The notes under the pieces: generated by a model | Told to the model about the DNA's origin: nothing | Seen by the model: only the letters and a program-made list of their open reading frames with translations | Databases searched by the model: none | Translations under genes and position numbers: made by a program | Shown: piece by piece, positions 1 through 8,427 of the stretch | Layout: every line of letters starts with the position of its first letter | How positions within the stretch are numbered: position 1 is the stretch's first letter | From: Roseobacter sp. MED193 | Lineage (GTDB): Bacteria > Pseudomonadota > Alphaproteobacteria > Rhodobacterales > Rhodobacteraceae | NCBI RefSeq assembly: GCF_000152965.1 | Contig: NZ_CH902583.1 | Location: 2,363,892-2,427,891, forward strand | Reading direction: 5' to 3' | Length of the DNA stretch: 64,000 bases

Positions 1-951
1 TCCTTACGCGCGCGCCATCAGCTGCGCTGCCTGGTGGATCGCAGTGACCTGATCAAACCCAATGACCTTCTGGGCTTTGTGGTGCTGCGCAATGAAAGCG
101 CTCGGCTGCCCTATTTTCTGCAGTACTACCGTGCCCTGGGTGTCTCGCAGTTTTTGGTGGTAGATAACGACAGCACGGATGGCAGTGCGCAGTTTCTGGC
201 GGATCAATCGGATGTTTCGCTCTGGCAAACCTCGGCGGGCTACAGGGAGGCCCGCTTTGGCCTGGATTGGAGCACCTGGCTGCAAATACGCTACGGCCAC
301 GGTCATTGGTGCCTGACAGTGGATGCGGATGAGCTTCTGGTGTACCACGGCGTGGAAGAGCATGATCTGACTGAGTTGACGATGCGGCTACAGGAGCAGG
401 GGCTTGCTGGGTTTGGTGCCATGATGCTGGATCTTTATCCCAAGGGGGCGCTTGGCAATCAATTCTATAGGCCAGGGCAGGATCCCTGCGAGGTGTTGAA
501 TTGGTTTGACGCGGCCCCCTACCGCGCCAGCCGCCAAAGCCCTATGGGAAATCTCTGGCTGCAAGGGGGAGCGCGTGAAAGGGCTTTTTTTGCTGCGCAG
601 CCAGAGCGGTCGCCGACCCTGAACAAGATCCCGTTGGTGAAATGGAACCGGCGCTATGCCTACGTGAATTCAACCCATTCTCTGTTGCCGCCTGCGCTGA
701 ACGGAATCTACCAAGGGCCGGGGGGAGATGTGCCAGCTGGGGTGCTGCTGCACACGAAATTCCTGCCTGAGATTGTTTCCAAATCGGCAACTGAAAAACA
801 GCGGCAACAACACTTTCATACGCCACAGGATTTTGAGCACTACTATGATGCGCTCAGCGCGGCGCCGGACTTGTGGTTCGAAAATTCGCAGCAATATATG
901 GGTCCTGCGCAGCTTTGTGATCTCGGGTTGATGCCCGAGCTTCAATGGTGA
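1..951 (+). CDS. Family-2-like glycosyltransferase, 5' end cut by window
   Basis: The reading frame is already open at base 1 and stops at 949-951, so the N-terminus lies outside the window; the GTG at 34 is internal by comparison with the next gene. The protein is a close paralogue of the product of 1159-2169. Both share an RNE..RLPYFL start, a D(N)xSxDxxAQ nucleotide-binding segment, SDVSLWQT/GDVSLWQT, and a D-x-DE metal-binding motif (DADE here). This pattern fits the small glycosyltransferase family 2 variant (Glyco_tranf_2_4 type) found next to capsule and LPS genes. It probably transfers a sugar onto a surface glycan in the cytoplasm. It heads a same-strand run with another GT, a GT14-type enzyme and a sulfotransferase. 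Donor and acceptor cannot be told from sequence. Confidence 0.8.
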   Translation, partial: SLRARHQLRCLVDRSDLIKPNDLLGFVVLRNESARLPYFLQYYRALGVSQFLVVDNDSTDGSAQFLADQSDVSLWQTSAGYREARFGLDWSTWLQIRYGHGHWCLTVDADELLVYHGVEEHDLTELTMRLQEQGLAGFGAMMLDLYPKGALGNQFYRPGQDPCEVLNWFDAAPYRASRQSPMGNLWLQGGARERAFFAAQPERSPTLNKIPLVKWNRRYAYVNSTHSLLPPALNGIYQGPGGDVPAGVLLHTKFLPEIVSKSATEKQRQQHFHTPQDFEHYYDALSAAPDLWFENSQQYMGPAQLCDLGLMPELQW

Positions 952-1158
952 AGATGGATCTGGTGCAGGGATTTGCATGAAATACACTGCGTTTTACAGG
1001 CCAGACCCTGTGTAACTGTTTCTAAATCCGTTGTTTGTAGTGTTCTTCCGTGACATATTATCCTCTAAGGCTGGGATCAGCGCGCCAAGAGAACTGGCGC
1101 CATAGTTTCGCTGCGGCCTCAGCTGTAGGGCATTCTGCAAAACGGGCATGGAGTTAGT

Positions 1159-2169
1159 GTGGGGCTTTGGGATTCTTACCGGATGCGCGTTCGGCGCAAG
1201 CGCAGGCTGGTTCGGGCTCTGCGCAAGTCGGGCGAGCTGACCTGTCTGCAAGACAATACACGTGCGATTAAACCCGATGATGTGTTGCTGGTCTCAACCA
1301 TGCGGAACGAACAGATCCGGTTGCCTTATTTTCTGGACTACTATCGAAAACTAGGGGTAAATCACTTCCTTTTTGTCGACAATGGATCGGATGATGACAC
1401 CGCGCAGTACCTGGCCGGTATGGGCGATGTTTCACTGTGGCAGACATATGCCAGCTATCGGCGCTCCCACTACGGCGTCGACTGGATGAATTACCTCAAG
1501 CGCAAATATGCCCATGGGCATTGGGTTCTGGTGGTCGATCCGGATGAGTTCTTTATCTATCCTTTCTGCGATACCCGCCCCATTCAGGCGCTGACGGACT
1601 GGTTGGACAATTCGGCGATCCGCAGTTTCTCTTCGATGTTGATTGATACTTACCCCAAGGGTCGTCTCGGCGATGTGCCTTACCAGGCCGGGCAAAACCC
1701 GCTGGAGATCGCGAATTGGTTCGACAGTGGCAATTACACGATCAGCAAGAACCTAATGTATGGTAATTTGTGGATCCAGGGCGGGCCGCGCGCTCGGGTG
1801 TTTTTTGCGGATGAGCCCAAAAAGGCGCCGGCTCTGAACAAGACACCATTGGTGAAATGGGATCGACGCTATGCCTTTGTCAGCTCGACGCACTCGCTGC
1901 TGCCGCGCGGTCTGAACCAGGTCTACGAGACCGACGGCGGTGAAAAGGCCAGTGGTGCGCTACTGCACACCAAGTTCCTCGACACTTTGGGTGCCAAGGC
2001 GAACGAAGAATTGGCGCGCAGCGAGCACTATGCCAATTCACGCGAATATAAAGCCTATGCCGAAGGTCTGGAGCAGCAGCCCGAGCTTTGGTGCAAGTGG
2101 AGCGAAAAATACATCAACTGGCGTCAGCTGGAGATCCTGGGTCTGATGTCCAAGGGCAACTGGGCATGA
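1159..2169 (+). CDS. Family-2-like glycosyltransferase (paralogue of preceding gene)
   Basis: The 336-residue protein begins with a basic segment (residues 9-22 rich in Arg/Lys) and then the catalytic part: RNEQIRLPYFL near 49-59, DNGSDDD near 74-80, and the metal-binding DPDE at 127-130. It aligns along its whole length with the preceding partial protein, so the pair is a tandem duplication. A GTG start at 1159 follows a GGAG at 1150; ATG at 1183 is a possible later start. A 207-base gap separates the paralogues, while the stop codon overlaps the ATG of the next gene by four bases, which indicates translational coupling. The role is inferred to be surface polysaccharide assembly; the sugar is unknown. 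Confidence 0.82.
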   Translation: MGLWDSYRMRVRRKRRLVRALRKSGELTCLQDNTRAIKPDDVLLVSTMRNEQIRLPYFLDYYRKLGVNHFLFVDNGSDDDTAQYLAGMGDVSLWQTYASYRRSHYGVDWMNYLKRKYAHGHWVLVVDPDEFFIYPFCDTRPIQALTDWLDNSAIRSFSSMLIDTYPKGRLGDVPYQAGQNPLEIANWFDSGNYTISKNLMYGNLWIQGGPRARVFFADEPKKAPALNKTPLVKWDRRYAFVSSTHSLLPRGLNQVYETDGGEKASGALLHTKFLDTLGAKANEELARSEHYANSREYKAYAEGLEQQPELWCKWSEKYINWRQLEILGLMSKGNWA

Positions 2170-3869
2170 GCACCGTTGGTATCATCATGCTGGTGCATAC
2201 CGCACTGGACCGTGCCGCTGAGGTGGCGCGCCATTGGACTGCCAGCGGTTGCCCGGTGGTGGTGCATGTGGACAAGAACGTCGACAGGGCGACTTTCCGT
2301 AATTTCCGCCAAAGCCTGGCACAGGATCCTTTGGTTAAGTTCTGCAAAAGACATCGGTGTGAATGGGGCACCTGGGGCATTGTAGCAGCCTCGCAATCGG
2401 CTTCGGCGCTGCTGCTGCAGGAGTTTTCACAAGTGCGCCATGTCTATCTTTCCTCTGGCTCGTGCCTGCCGCTGCGCCCGGTTGAAGAGCTGGTGGACTA
2501 CCTTGCCGCTCGCCCGCGGACTGATTTTATCGAAAGTGCGACCACGGCGGATGTGCCCTGGATTGTGGGTGGGTTGGACTTTGAACGCTTTACTCTGCGT
2601 TTCCCGTTCTCTTGGAAAAAGCACCGCTATCTGTTTGATCGCTACGTTGATCTGCAACGCAAACTTGGTATGCGCCGACGTATCCCGGAGGGATTGGTGC
2701 CCCATATGGGTAGCCAATGGTGGTGCCTGACGCGACAAACCCTGTCTGCTATCTTGGAGGATCCTGAGCGCTCGACCTATGACAACTATTTCGAGAAGGT
2801 CTGGATTCCGGACGAAAGCTACTATCAGACGCTGGCGCGGCAGTATTCGACCAATATCGAGAGCCGTTCGCTGACTCTGTCCAAATTCGACTTTCAGGGC
2901 AAACCGCATATCTTTTATGACGATCACCTGCAATTGTTACGGCGATCCGACTGTTTTGTTGCACGTAAGATCTGGCCGCGCGCCGACCGGCTGTATCAGG
3001 CCTTTTTGACCGATAGAGCTGGGGCGATGAAGAAAACAGAGCCGAACCCCGGTAAGATTGATCGCATCTTTGCCAAGGCGGTAGAGCGTCGAACGAGAGG
3101 CCGTCCGGGTCTCTATATGCAGAGCCGCTTTCCCGGGCGCTGGTCGGTCAACAGTGTGACCTCCAATCCCTATTCTGTGTTTCAGGGGTTCACCGAGCTG
3201 TTTGAAGATTTTGAAAGCTGGTTGACGCGGATCACCGGGGCCCGTGTTCATGGCCATCTTTTTGCACCTGACCGGGCTGAATTGGCCGGGGGAGGTACCA
3301 TGATAAATGGCGCGTTGACGGATAACGCCAAGACACGCGACTATAATGTTCAGAGCTTTCTGACCAACCTGATCTGGAATACGCGCGGCGAGCGTCAATG
3401 CTTTCAATTTGGTCCAGGTGACAACCAGAAGATCTGCGGCATTCTAGCCCGCGACCCCAACGCGCAGATCTCGGTAATCAGCGGCGCATGGGCAGTACCG
3501 CTGTTTCGCTCAAACCAGAATTTCACCGAGCTGCGCCGCGCGGCTGCCCGGCTGCAACAGGTAGAGGCGAAATATCTGGAACTGCTGCGCAGCCAGGAAA
3601 CCAAGGCACGGGTGCGGATTTGGACAATGGCCGAATTCATTGAAGCCCCAATGGAGCCTTTGCAGACCATTCTTGATGAGCTGGGCCCCCAGATGCCCCG
3701 CCATTTAAGCGAGGCCCCGACAATGGTGAACCTTGATGGATTTGGGCAGTTTTTGCAGAACCTGAAAAACCAGGGCATGCATCCCTATCTGATGGGAGAC
3801 TTTCCGGTAGAGCAAGGGCCGGTGAACATGCCAAAACCTCCCAGAAAACCCTATCTGGTGCGAAAATAA
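2166..3869 (+). CDS. GT14-type (Core-2/I-branching-like) glycosyltransferase with extra C-terminal domain
   Basis: I start the 567-residue protein at the ATG at 2166, which overlaps the previous stop (ATGA); an in-frame start at 2088 would run deep into the upstream gene. Residues 1-270 carry the features of the Branch/GT14 family (beta-1,6-N-acetylglucosaminyltransferases and xylosyltransferases): MLVHTALDRA near 8, HVDKN near 36, YLSSGSCLPLRPV starting near 94, and PDESYYQTL at about 215-223. Residues about 310-567 form a second domain not found in animal enzymes; I recall comparable domains of unknown function in Rhodobacteraceae homologues. The product is likely a cytoplasmic or membrane-associated transferase in the same surface-glycan pathway as its neighbours. 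The transferred sugar is not predictable. Confidence 0.8.
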   Translation: MSTVGIIMLVHTALDRAAEVARHWTASGCPVVVHVDKNVDRATFRNFRQSLAQDPLVKFCKRHRCEWGTWGIVAASQSASALLLQEFSQVRHVYLSSGSCLPLRPVEELVDYLAARPRTDFIESATTADVPWIVGGLDFERFTLRFPFSWKKHRYLFDRYVDLQRKLGMRRRIPEGLVPHMGSQWWCLTRQTLSAILEDPERSTYDNYFEKVWIPDESYYQTLARQYSTNIESRSLTLSKFDFQGKPHIFYDDHLQLLRRSDCFVARKIWPRADRLYQAFLTDRAGAMKKTEPNPGKIDRIFAKAVERRTRGRPGLYMQSRFPGRWSVNSVTSNPYSVFQGFTELFEDFESWLTRITGARVHGHLFAPDRAELAGGGTMINGALTDNAKTRDYNVQSFLTNLIWNTRGERQCFQFGPGDNQKICGILARDPNAQISVISGAWAVPLFRSNQNFTELRRAAARLQQVEAKYLELLRSQETKARVRIWTMAEFIEAPMEPLQTILDELGPQMPRHLSEAPTMVNLDGFGQFLQNLKNQGMHPYLMGDFPVEQGPVNMPKPPRKPYLVRK

Positions 3870-3872
3870 ATT

Positions 3873-5318
3873 ATGACAGCCACGTTTGACTACTTCATAG
3901 TCTTTGCCGAAATGCGGACTGGTTCCAATTTTCTGGAAGCCAATCTGAATGCTTTTGACGGGTTAGCCTGCCATGGCGAAGCCTTTAACCCACATTTCAT
4001 AGGCTATCCCAATCAAGATAGTATTTTGGGCATTACCCAAAACATGCGAGAGGACAATCCTGCCTGTCTAATCGCACAGATCAAAGCGGATCCCGGCGTT
4101 CTTGGGGGATTTCGCTATTTCCATGATCATGACCCGCGGGTTCTGGACCTGGCGCTGGAGGATCCCCGTTGCGCCAAGGTGGTTCTCACCAGAAACCCAT
4201 TGGACAGCTATGTGTCGTGGAAAATTGCTAAAACCACAGGCCAGTGGAAACTGACCAATGTGAAGCGCCGCAAAGAGGCCCTGGCCCGGTTTGATAGTGC
4301 AGAATTCTCCCATCATGTGGAGGCGCTCCAGGACTTTCAGATCACCCTGCTGAACCGGCTGCAAAAATCCGGGCAAACGGCCTTCTATGTGGCCTATGAG
4401 GATCTCCAGAATCTAGAGGTGATGAACGGATTGGCGCGATGGCTTGGGGTTGGATCACAGCTTGAGGCGCTGGATGACAGTCTGAAGCGGCAAAATCCGG
4501 CGCCAGTGGTTTCAAAAGTGGAAAACCCTGCCGTCATGGAAGAAGCCTTGGCTGGGATGGATCGTTTCAACCTGAGCCGAACCCCAAATTTTGAACCTCG
4601 CCGGGGACCATCGGTGCCAGGCTATGTCGCCGGGGTGGTGACGCCGCTGCTCTACCTGCCGATCAAGGGTGGGCCAGAGGCCGAGGTCACCGCCTGGATG
4701 GCTGGACTGGACAAGGTAGCCCCTGAGGGGTTGATCCGAAAGATGAACCAGAAGCAACTGCGGCAATGGAAGCGGGGAAACCCTGGTTTTCGCAGCTTTA
4801 CCGTGTTGCGGCATCCGGCAGCGCGGGTGCATTCAGTCTTCTGCCGCAGGATTTTGCAAAAGGGAGGCGATAGCTACGGCAGTATCCGCGAAACTTTGCG
4901 TCGGCAGTTTAAACTGCCCCTGCCAAAGGATGGCCCGGACGCCTCCTATAGCAAGGCGGATCACTATGCAGCTTTCGCGGAGTTTTTGACGTTCTTACGG
5001 GCCAATCTCGCAGGGCAGACTTCGGTGCGGGTGGATGCTGAATGGGCCAGTCAATCGCAGGCTCTGTCTGGATTCGCGGAACTAGGTTCGCCTGATTTGG
5101 TGCTGCGGGAGGAGGAACTGGCCGAAGCCTTACCTGACTTGGCGCAAAAGCTGGGTCGTAGCGCCCCGGGGACGCCCTCGGGCGCAGAGGCAGATCTGCC
5201 CTATCGTTTGGACGAGATCTGGGATGCCGCCCTAGAGAAGCAGGTGTCCACTCTTTACCAGCGGGACTATTTGCTCTTTGGTTTCGGGCCTTGGCGCGGC
5301 GAGAGAGGAGAGGCCTAG
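3873..5318 (+). CDS. Sulfotransferase with two sulfotransferase-like modules
   Basis: The 481-residue protein opens with EMRTGSNFLEANLN (13-26), a good match to the 5'-phosphosulfate loop of PAPS-dependent sulfotransferases such as NodH-like enzymes. LTRNPLDSYVSWK near residue 105-118 resembles the 3'-phosphate-binding segment. A second region has VLRHPAARVHSVFCRR near 311-326, typical of Sulfotransfer_2-type proteins, preceded at about residue 265 by YLPIKGG, which could be a degenerate PAPS loop. Active or decayed, the second module makes the protein about twice the length of a simple sulfotransferase. It follows the GT14 gene after three bases, so sulfation of the glycan built by the three upstream enzymes is the natural inference. 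No clear Shine-Dalgarno is visible. Confidence 0.78.
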   Translation: MTATFDYFIVFAEMRTGSNFLEANLNAFDGLACHGEAFNPHFIGYPNQDSILGITQNMREDNPACLIAQIKADPGVLGGFRYFHDHDPRVLDLALEDPRCAKVVLTRNPLDSYVSWKIAKTTGQWKLTNVKRRKEALARFDSAEFSHHVEALQDFQITLLNRLQKSGQTAFYVAYEDLQNLEVMNGLARWLGVGSQLEALDDSLKRQNPAPVVSKVENPAVMEEALAGMDRFNLSRTPNFEPRRGPSVPGYVAGVVTPLLYLPIKGGPEAEVTAWMAGLDKVAPEGLIRKMNQKQLRQWKRGNPGFRSFTVLRHPAARVHSVFCRRILQKGGDSYGSIRETLRRQFKLPLPKDGPDASYSKADHYAAFAEFLTFLRANLAGQTSVRVDAEWASQSQALSGFAELGSPDLVLREEELAEALPDLAQKLGRSAPGTPSGAEADLPYRLDEIWDAALEKQVSTLYQRDYLLFGFGPWRGERGEA

Positions 5319-5350
5319 TAGTCTTCTCGTACCAGTGAAGGTCGCGAGGG

Positions 5351-5433
5351 TGGGGCTCCCGCCCCCGTTTGGTATCAAGATACCAAAAACGGCGTTGGGC
5401 CCGGCGCCGCCCTTCGAGCGGCGCTCCCCCGCG
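5351..5433 (+). repeat. Structured intergenic repeat, family 1, copy 1
   Basis: Three consecutive hairpins are visible. The first is GGGG..CCCC (TGGGGCTCCCGCCCC). The second is TTTGGTATC-AA-GATACCAAA. The third is GCGCCGC..GCGGCGC after the conserved GTTGGGCCCGGC. The order and the linkers match the element at 39513-39598, whose stems have different bases but still pair. It lies just after the sulfotransferase stop. Confidence 0.7.
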
Positions 5434-5440
5434 TGAGGGC

Positions 5441-5713
5441 ATATGTTCTGTGACATAGAGAAGGTGGGATTCGTGGAACGATGCCAGTGGGAGCGGTCAG
5501 CAGATTGCCAAAGGGCTCTGTTCGCCGAGGGCCTTGCCTCTCCTCTGCGGACGCTTGAGTACTCAGTCTGAGGTTTCATGCGGGACCCACCGGGGAGGGA
5601 GCTTTGATAAAGATCACCCGAGCGGCGGGGCACTGGGGGGCTTGACGGGAGTACTGAGGGCCTGGTGGCCGCACTAGGTCCCAGGGCGATGCGCCCGCAT
5701 CGGTTTTATATTT
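5441..5713 (+). ncRNA. Possible small RNA or long 3' UTR ending in a terminator
   Basis: This 270-base GC-rich stretch has no convincing ORF and lies between the sulfotransferase and ptsN (opposite strand). It contains a perfect palindrome TGAGTACTCA and, about 95 bases later, GGGAGTACTGAG, which can pair with the first over seven bases. It ends in a strong plus-strand terminator-like hairpin. I could not match it to 6S, SRP, RNase P or tmRNA by eye. It may instead be the tail of the glycan operon mRNA. Confidence 0.3.
5687..5713 (+). terminator. Intrinsic terminator
   Basis: CGATGCG-CC-CGCATCG makes a perfect 7-bp stem followed by GTTTTATATTT. It faces the plus strand, about 370 bases beyond the sulfotransferase stop, and would end the glycan operon transcript or an independent small RNA. 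Confidence 0.6.
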
Positions 5714-5740
5714 AGTTCACGCCGCGCTCTGAGACAGTAT

Positions 5741-6205
5741 TCAGGCGGCTTGTACCGGCTGAGATTCGGTTAGGATCGTGAACAGGGTGGCTGGGTCGTG
5801 ATTGGCGCGCAGCTTGGTACAGAAACTTTGCTCTCGCAGGGTGCGTGAGACCAGTGCCAAGGCCTTGAGGTGCTCTACCCCGGCGTCTTCGGGCGCAAAG
5901 AGAGAGAAGGCAATGTCCACTGGTTGGCGATCAACTGCGTCAAAATCGAGGGGCTTTTCCAGAATCAAAAACACTCCGCGCACCGCATCCAGGCCTTGAA
6001 GCCGAGCGTGGGGCAGAGCAACGCCGTGACCCACCCCGGTAGGGCCAAGGCTCTCCCGATCCAGGAGAGCCTCAACAGTGGATTGAGCAGCGAGACCATA
6101 AGAGGTCTGCGCCACGTCGGCGACTTCTTGAAACAGGCGCTTTTTGCTGGATACGGCTCCGATAACCCGGACTGCGCCGGGCTTAAGGATGCTGGAAATC
6201 TGCAT
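5741..6205 (-). CDS. ptsN: PTS IIA-like nitrogen regulatory protein PtsN
   Basis: The protein (154 residues from the ATG at 6205; a GTG at 6211 is also possible) is a EIIA-Ntr of the fructose/mannitol IIA fold. The phosphoacceptor is the His of GHGVALPHAR (H66 with this start). N-terminal ISSILKPGAVRV and the region around ESLGPTGVG are typical. In the PTS-Ntr chain it takes phosphate from NPr and regulates potassium uptake, sensor kinases and nitrogen responses; it transports no sugar. It lies 45 bases downstream of hpf on the same strand, a pairing common in Proteobacteria, although rpoN, often in this cluster, is absent between lptB and hpf. AGGTG just upstream of 6205 may serve as ribosome-binding site. 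Confidence 0.93.
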   Translation of the reverse strand: MQISSILKPGAVRVIGAVSSKKRLFQEVADVAQTSYGLAAQSTVEALLDRESLGPTGVGHGVALPHARLQGLDAVRGVFLILEKPLDFDAVDRQPVDIAFSLFAPEDAGVEHLKALALVSRTLREQSFCTKLRANHDPATLFTILTESQPVQAA

Positions 6206-6250
6206 TGTCACCTGCTCCGTTCAGATGCCGTGGTTTGGCCTATGTACTGC

Positions 6251-6820
6251 CTATGCCGTGGGATCAATCCAACCAATGTTGCCATCTTCCCGGCGATAAA
6301 CCACGTTCACCCCGTTTTTGCTTTCATTGCGGAACACCAGCACCGGGGCGCCCGCCAGCTCCATCTGCATCACTGCCTCGCCAACAGAGAGGGATTGAAT
6401 CCGGGTCTCCATCTCGGCAACGATGATCGGCTGCAGCGTTTCAGGCTCGGCTTCGGTTTCCGCTTCATCAGAGGCGAGGATATAGGAGCTGCCGCCGAGA
6501 ATTTCAACCGGTTCACTGCGATCACGATGATGATCTTTCAATCGGCGCTTGTAGCGGCGCAGCTGTTTTTCCATTTTTTCGTTGCAGGCCTCGAAAGCCG
6601 AATAGATTTCAGTGGCATGCGCCTTGGCCTGGGCGGTCAACCCGGTTGATAGGTGGACCGTTGCTTCGCAGACATATTCATGTGCAGATTTGGAAAAAAC
6701 GACATTTGCATCTGTTGGGCGTTCTGCATATTTCGAGACGACAGTCCCCAGCTCGGTCTGAACATGGGTCTGCAGGGCTTCGCCAATGTCGATCTGTTTA
6801 CCGGTGATTTTGTAACGCAT
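6251..6820 (-). CDS. hpf: Long-form ribosome hibernation promoting factor
   Basis: I place the start at 6820 (MRYKITGKQIDIG), preceded by AAGGAG at good spacing, rather than at 6913, which would add a non-conserved leader. The 189-residue protein has the N-terminal S30AE/YfiA domain (about 1-100, with LRRYKRRLKDHH at its end). After an acidic linker (DEAETEAEPET) comes the C-terminal dimerisation domain (about 130-189, ending NVVYRREDGNIGWIDP). Long-form HPF of this kind binds the 30S decoding region and dimerises 70S ribosomes into inactive 100S particles during starvation. It is followed by ptsN, with which it is probably co-transcribed. Confidence 0.93.
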   Translation of the reverse strand: MRYKITGKQIDIGEALQTHVQTELGTVVSKYAERPTDANVVFSKSAHEYVCEATVHLSTGLTAQAKAHATEIYSAFEACNEKMEKQLRRYKRRLKDHHRDRSEPVEILGGSSYILASDEAETEAEPETLQPIIVAEMETRIQSLSVGEAVMQMELAGAPVLVFRNESKNGVNVVYRREDGNIGWIDPTA

Positions 6821-7141
6821 GTGATCTCCTTCACAAATTTCCACCCAAAACACCCTCCGGGCCGGGCCCGCAGGGGTGTCGTCAGTTTTGGGTCGGGGGA
6901 TTAGGCAGCGCACAGGGTTGCAACCCTTCGGGTCTTGTTGCCAAGACCACGCGTCGGATTACCTCATACTGCACTTTTGCCATGTATCAATTCGATGACA
7001 AATGAGGCAGAGAGTCAATGGAGTTGCGGCAAATTGATGGTCCGGGCTCCGGTTGGTTGGCGGAAAATAGCCGCAGCATTCGCGGCAAATTTGAGGCAAC
7101 CTGTAGGTGCCTGGCAGAAAAAGCGGCGCGTAAATTTAGGG
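6821..7141. other. Intergenic region between lptB and hpf
   Basis: This 321-base stretch has no convincing gene. It contains the perfect palindrome GGGTTGCAACCC (6915-6926) and an adjacent 7-bp hairpin GGTCTTG..CAAGACC (6931-6948). These could be an lptB terminator without a T-tract or a control element for hpf. The hpf promoter should lie here. Confidence 0.4.
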
Positions 7142-7903
7142 TTAAGAAATACGGAAATTGTCGCCCAGATAGACGCGGCGCACGTTTTCATTTTCAACGA
7201 CTTCGGCGGGTGTGCCTGACATCAGGACCTGGCCATCGTGCAGGATATAGGCGCGGTCAACAATCTCGAGAGTCTCGCGCACGTTGTGATCGGTGATCAG
7301 TACGCCAATGCCACGCTTTTTCAGATCTGCCACCAGATGGCGAATATCACCCACAGAAATAGGATCAACACCGGCGAAGGGTTCATCCAAAAGCAGGTAT
7401 TTTGGATCTGCAGCCAGGCAGCGGGCGATCTCAACCCGGCGGCGTTCACCGCCCGATAGCGCCAGAGCGGGCGCACGGCGCAGATGCTCGATGGAGAAAT
7501 CCGAGAGCAGTTCTTCCAGCCGCTCGCGCCGACGGTGGCTGTGTTTCACAGCGATGTCCAACACCGCCATGATGTTATCCTCGACAGAGAGACCGCGGAA
7601 GATCGACATTTCCTGTGGCAGGTAGCCAATGCCAAGGCGGGCACGTCGATACATCGGCAACGTGGTAACGTTTTGACCGTCAATCGTAACGGTGCCAGCC
7701 TCTGGGAAGATGAGCCCGGCAATGGCGTAAAAGCTTGTGGTTTTGCCAGAGCCATTTGGCCCCAAAAGTGCAACCACCTCTCCGCGATCCAAAGTGATAG
7801 AGACATCGCGGATCACGACTTTTTTGCGGTAGCTCTTGCGCAGCTTTTCAATGCGCAGCCCCGAAGACCCTTCGGTCAGTTTAAGATCAGGTGTCGGGGA
7901 CAT
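7142..7903 (-). CDS. lptB: LPS export ABC transporter ATP-binding protein LptB
   Basis: The 253-residue ATPase has Walker [10 protein letters not shown] (48-56), Q-loop Q97, signature LSGGERRR (149-156), Walker B LLLDEP (170-175) and switch H206. It also has [11 protein letters not shown], which is characteristic of LptB. It powers the LptB2FGC complex, which extracts lipopolysaccharide from the inner membrane and feeds it to the LptA bridge. Its ATG shares one base with the lptA stop codon (TGATG), so the two are translationally coupled. An N-terminal extension of about 15 residues precedes the nucleotide-binding domain. Confidence 0.95.
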   Translation of the reverse strand: MSPTPDLKLTEGSSGLRIEKLRKSYRKKVVIRDVSITLDRGEVVALLGPNGSGKTTSFYAIAGLIFPEAGTVTIDGQNVTTLPMYRRARLGIGYLPQEMSIFRGLSVEDNIMAVLDIAVKHSHRRRERLEELLSDFSIEHLRRAPALALSGGERRRVEIARCLAADPKYLLLDEPFAGVDPISVGDIRHLVADLKKRGIGVLITDHNVRETLEIVDRAYILHDGQVLMSGTPAEVVENENVRRVYLGDNFRIS

Positions 7904-8409
7904 CAGTTATTGTCACTGGAGCTGGGATTCAGAATTGTCTTGACGCGCCCGGCCATGCTGGCGGTTCCAGTGGTGAGATTGACCACCATACGCTGCGACG
8001 CCAGTGTACCTGCGCTTTGGTTGAGCAAAACATCCCCGGTCAGGACGATGGTGCCCTCGTCAATGGTATAGTCTGCGCGCTGCGCCTCGGCCGCATCAGG
8101 GCCGCTGACCAAAAGCACGCTTCCGGTGGCCTCTAAACGGTCGATCGCGCGTTTGCCGGTGTCATCGGTTTTGTAGATGACCAGGACCCGATCCGCGGAA
8201 AGCTTCATCACGCCCTGCACGATCAAGACACTACCGGTAAATTCAGCTGAACCATCAGCCTGATTCACCGATAGAGCATCGGAGGTGACTTCAACTGGCA
8301 AAGAGGGGTCTGCCTTGACGGCGCCAAAGGCAACATTCTGCGCGGCAGCGGGCAGAGTGAACCACAGGGTTGAGATCAGGAAAATGAATAGGGCACGCAA
8401 ATGAGTCAC
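7903..8409 (-). CDS. lptA: LPS transport periplasmic protein LptA
   Basis: This 168-residue protein has a clear signal peptide (hydrophobic residues 6-20, likely cleavage after AAA at 23). An OstA/LptA jelly-roll region follows, with repeating short beta motifs such as [21 protein letters not shown] and [16 protein letters not shown]. It forms the periplasmic bridge that carries LPS from LptC to LptD in the outer membrane. It sits between lptC (19 bases upstream) and lptB (overlapping), the standard order. The family is short and diverse, but the context makes the call secure. Confidence 0.92.
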   Translation of the reverse strand: MTHLRALFIFLISTLWFTLPAAAQNVAFGAVKADPSLPVEVTSDALSVNQADGSAEFTGSVLIVQGVMKLSADRVLVIYKTDDTGKRAIDRLEATGSVLLVSGPDAAEAQRADYTIDEGTIVLTGDVLLNQSAGTLASQRMVVNLTTGTASMAGRVKTILNPSSSDNN

Positions 8410-8427
8410 AATCTATCTTTCCAATTT

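Noticed and set aside
5232-5633. A 133-codon minus-strand frame across the sulfotransferase 3' end and the repeat
   Set aside because: It includes the structured repeat and has low-complexity composition; no start signal is seen.
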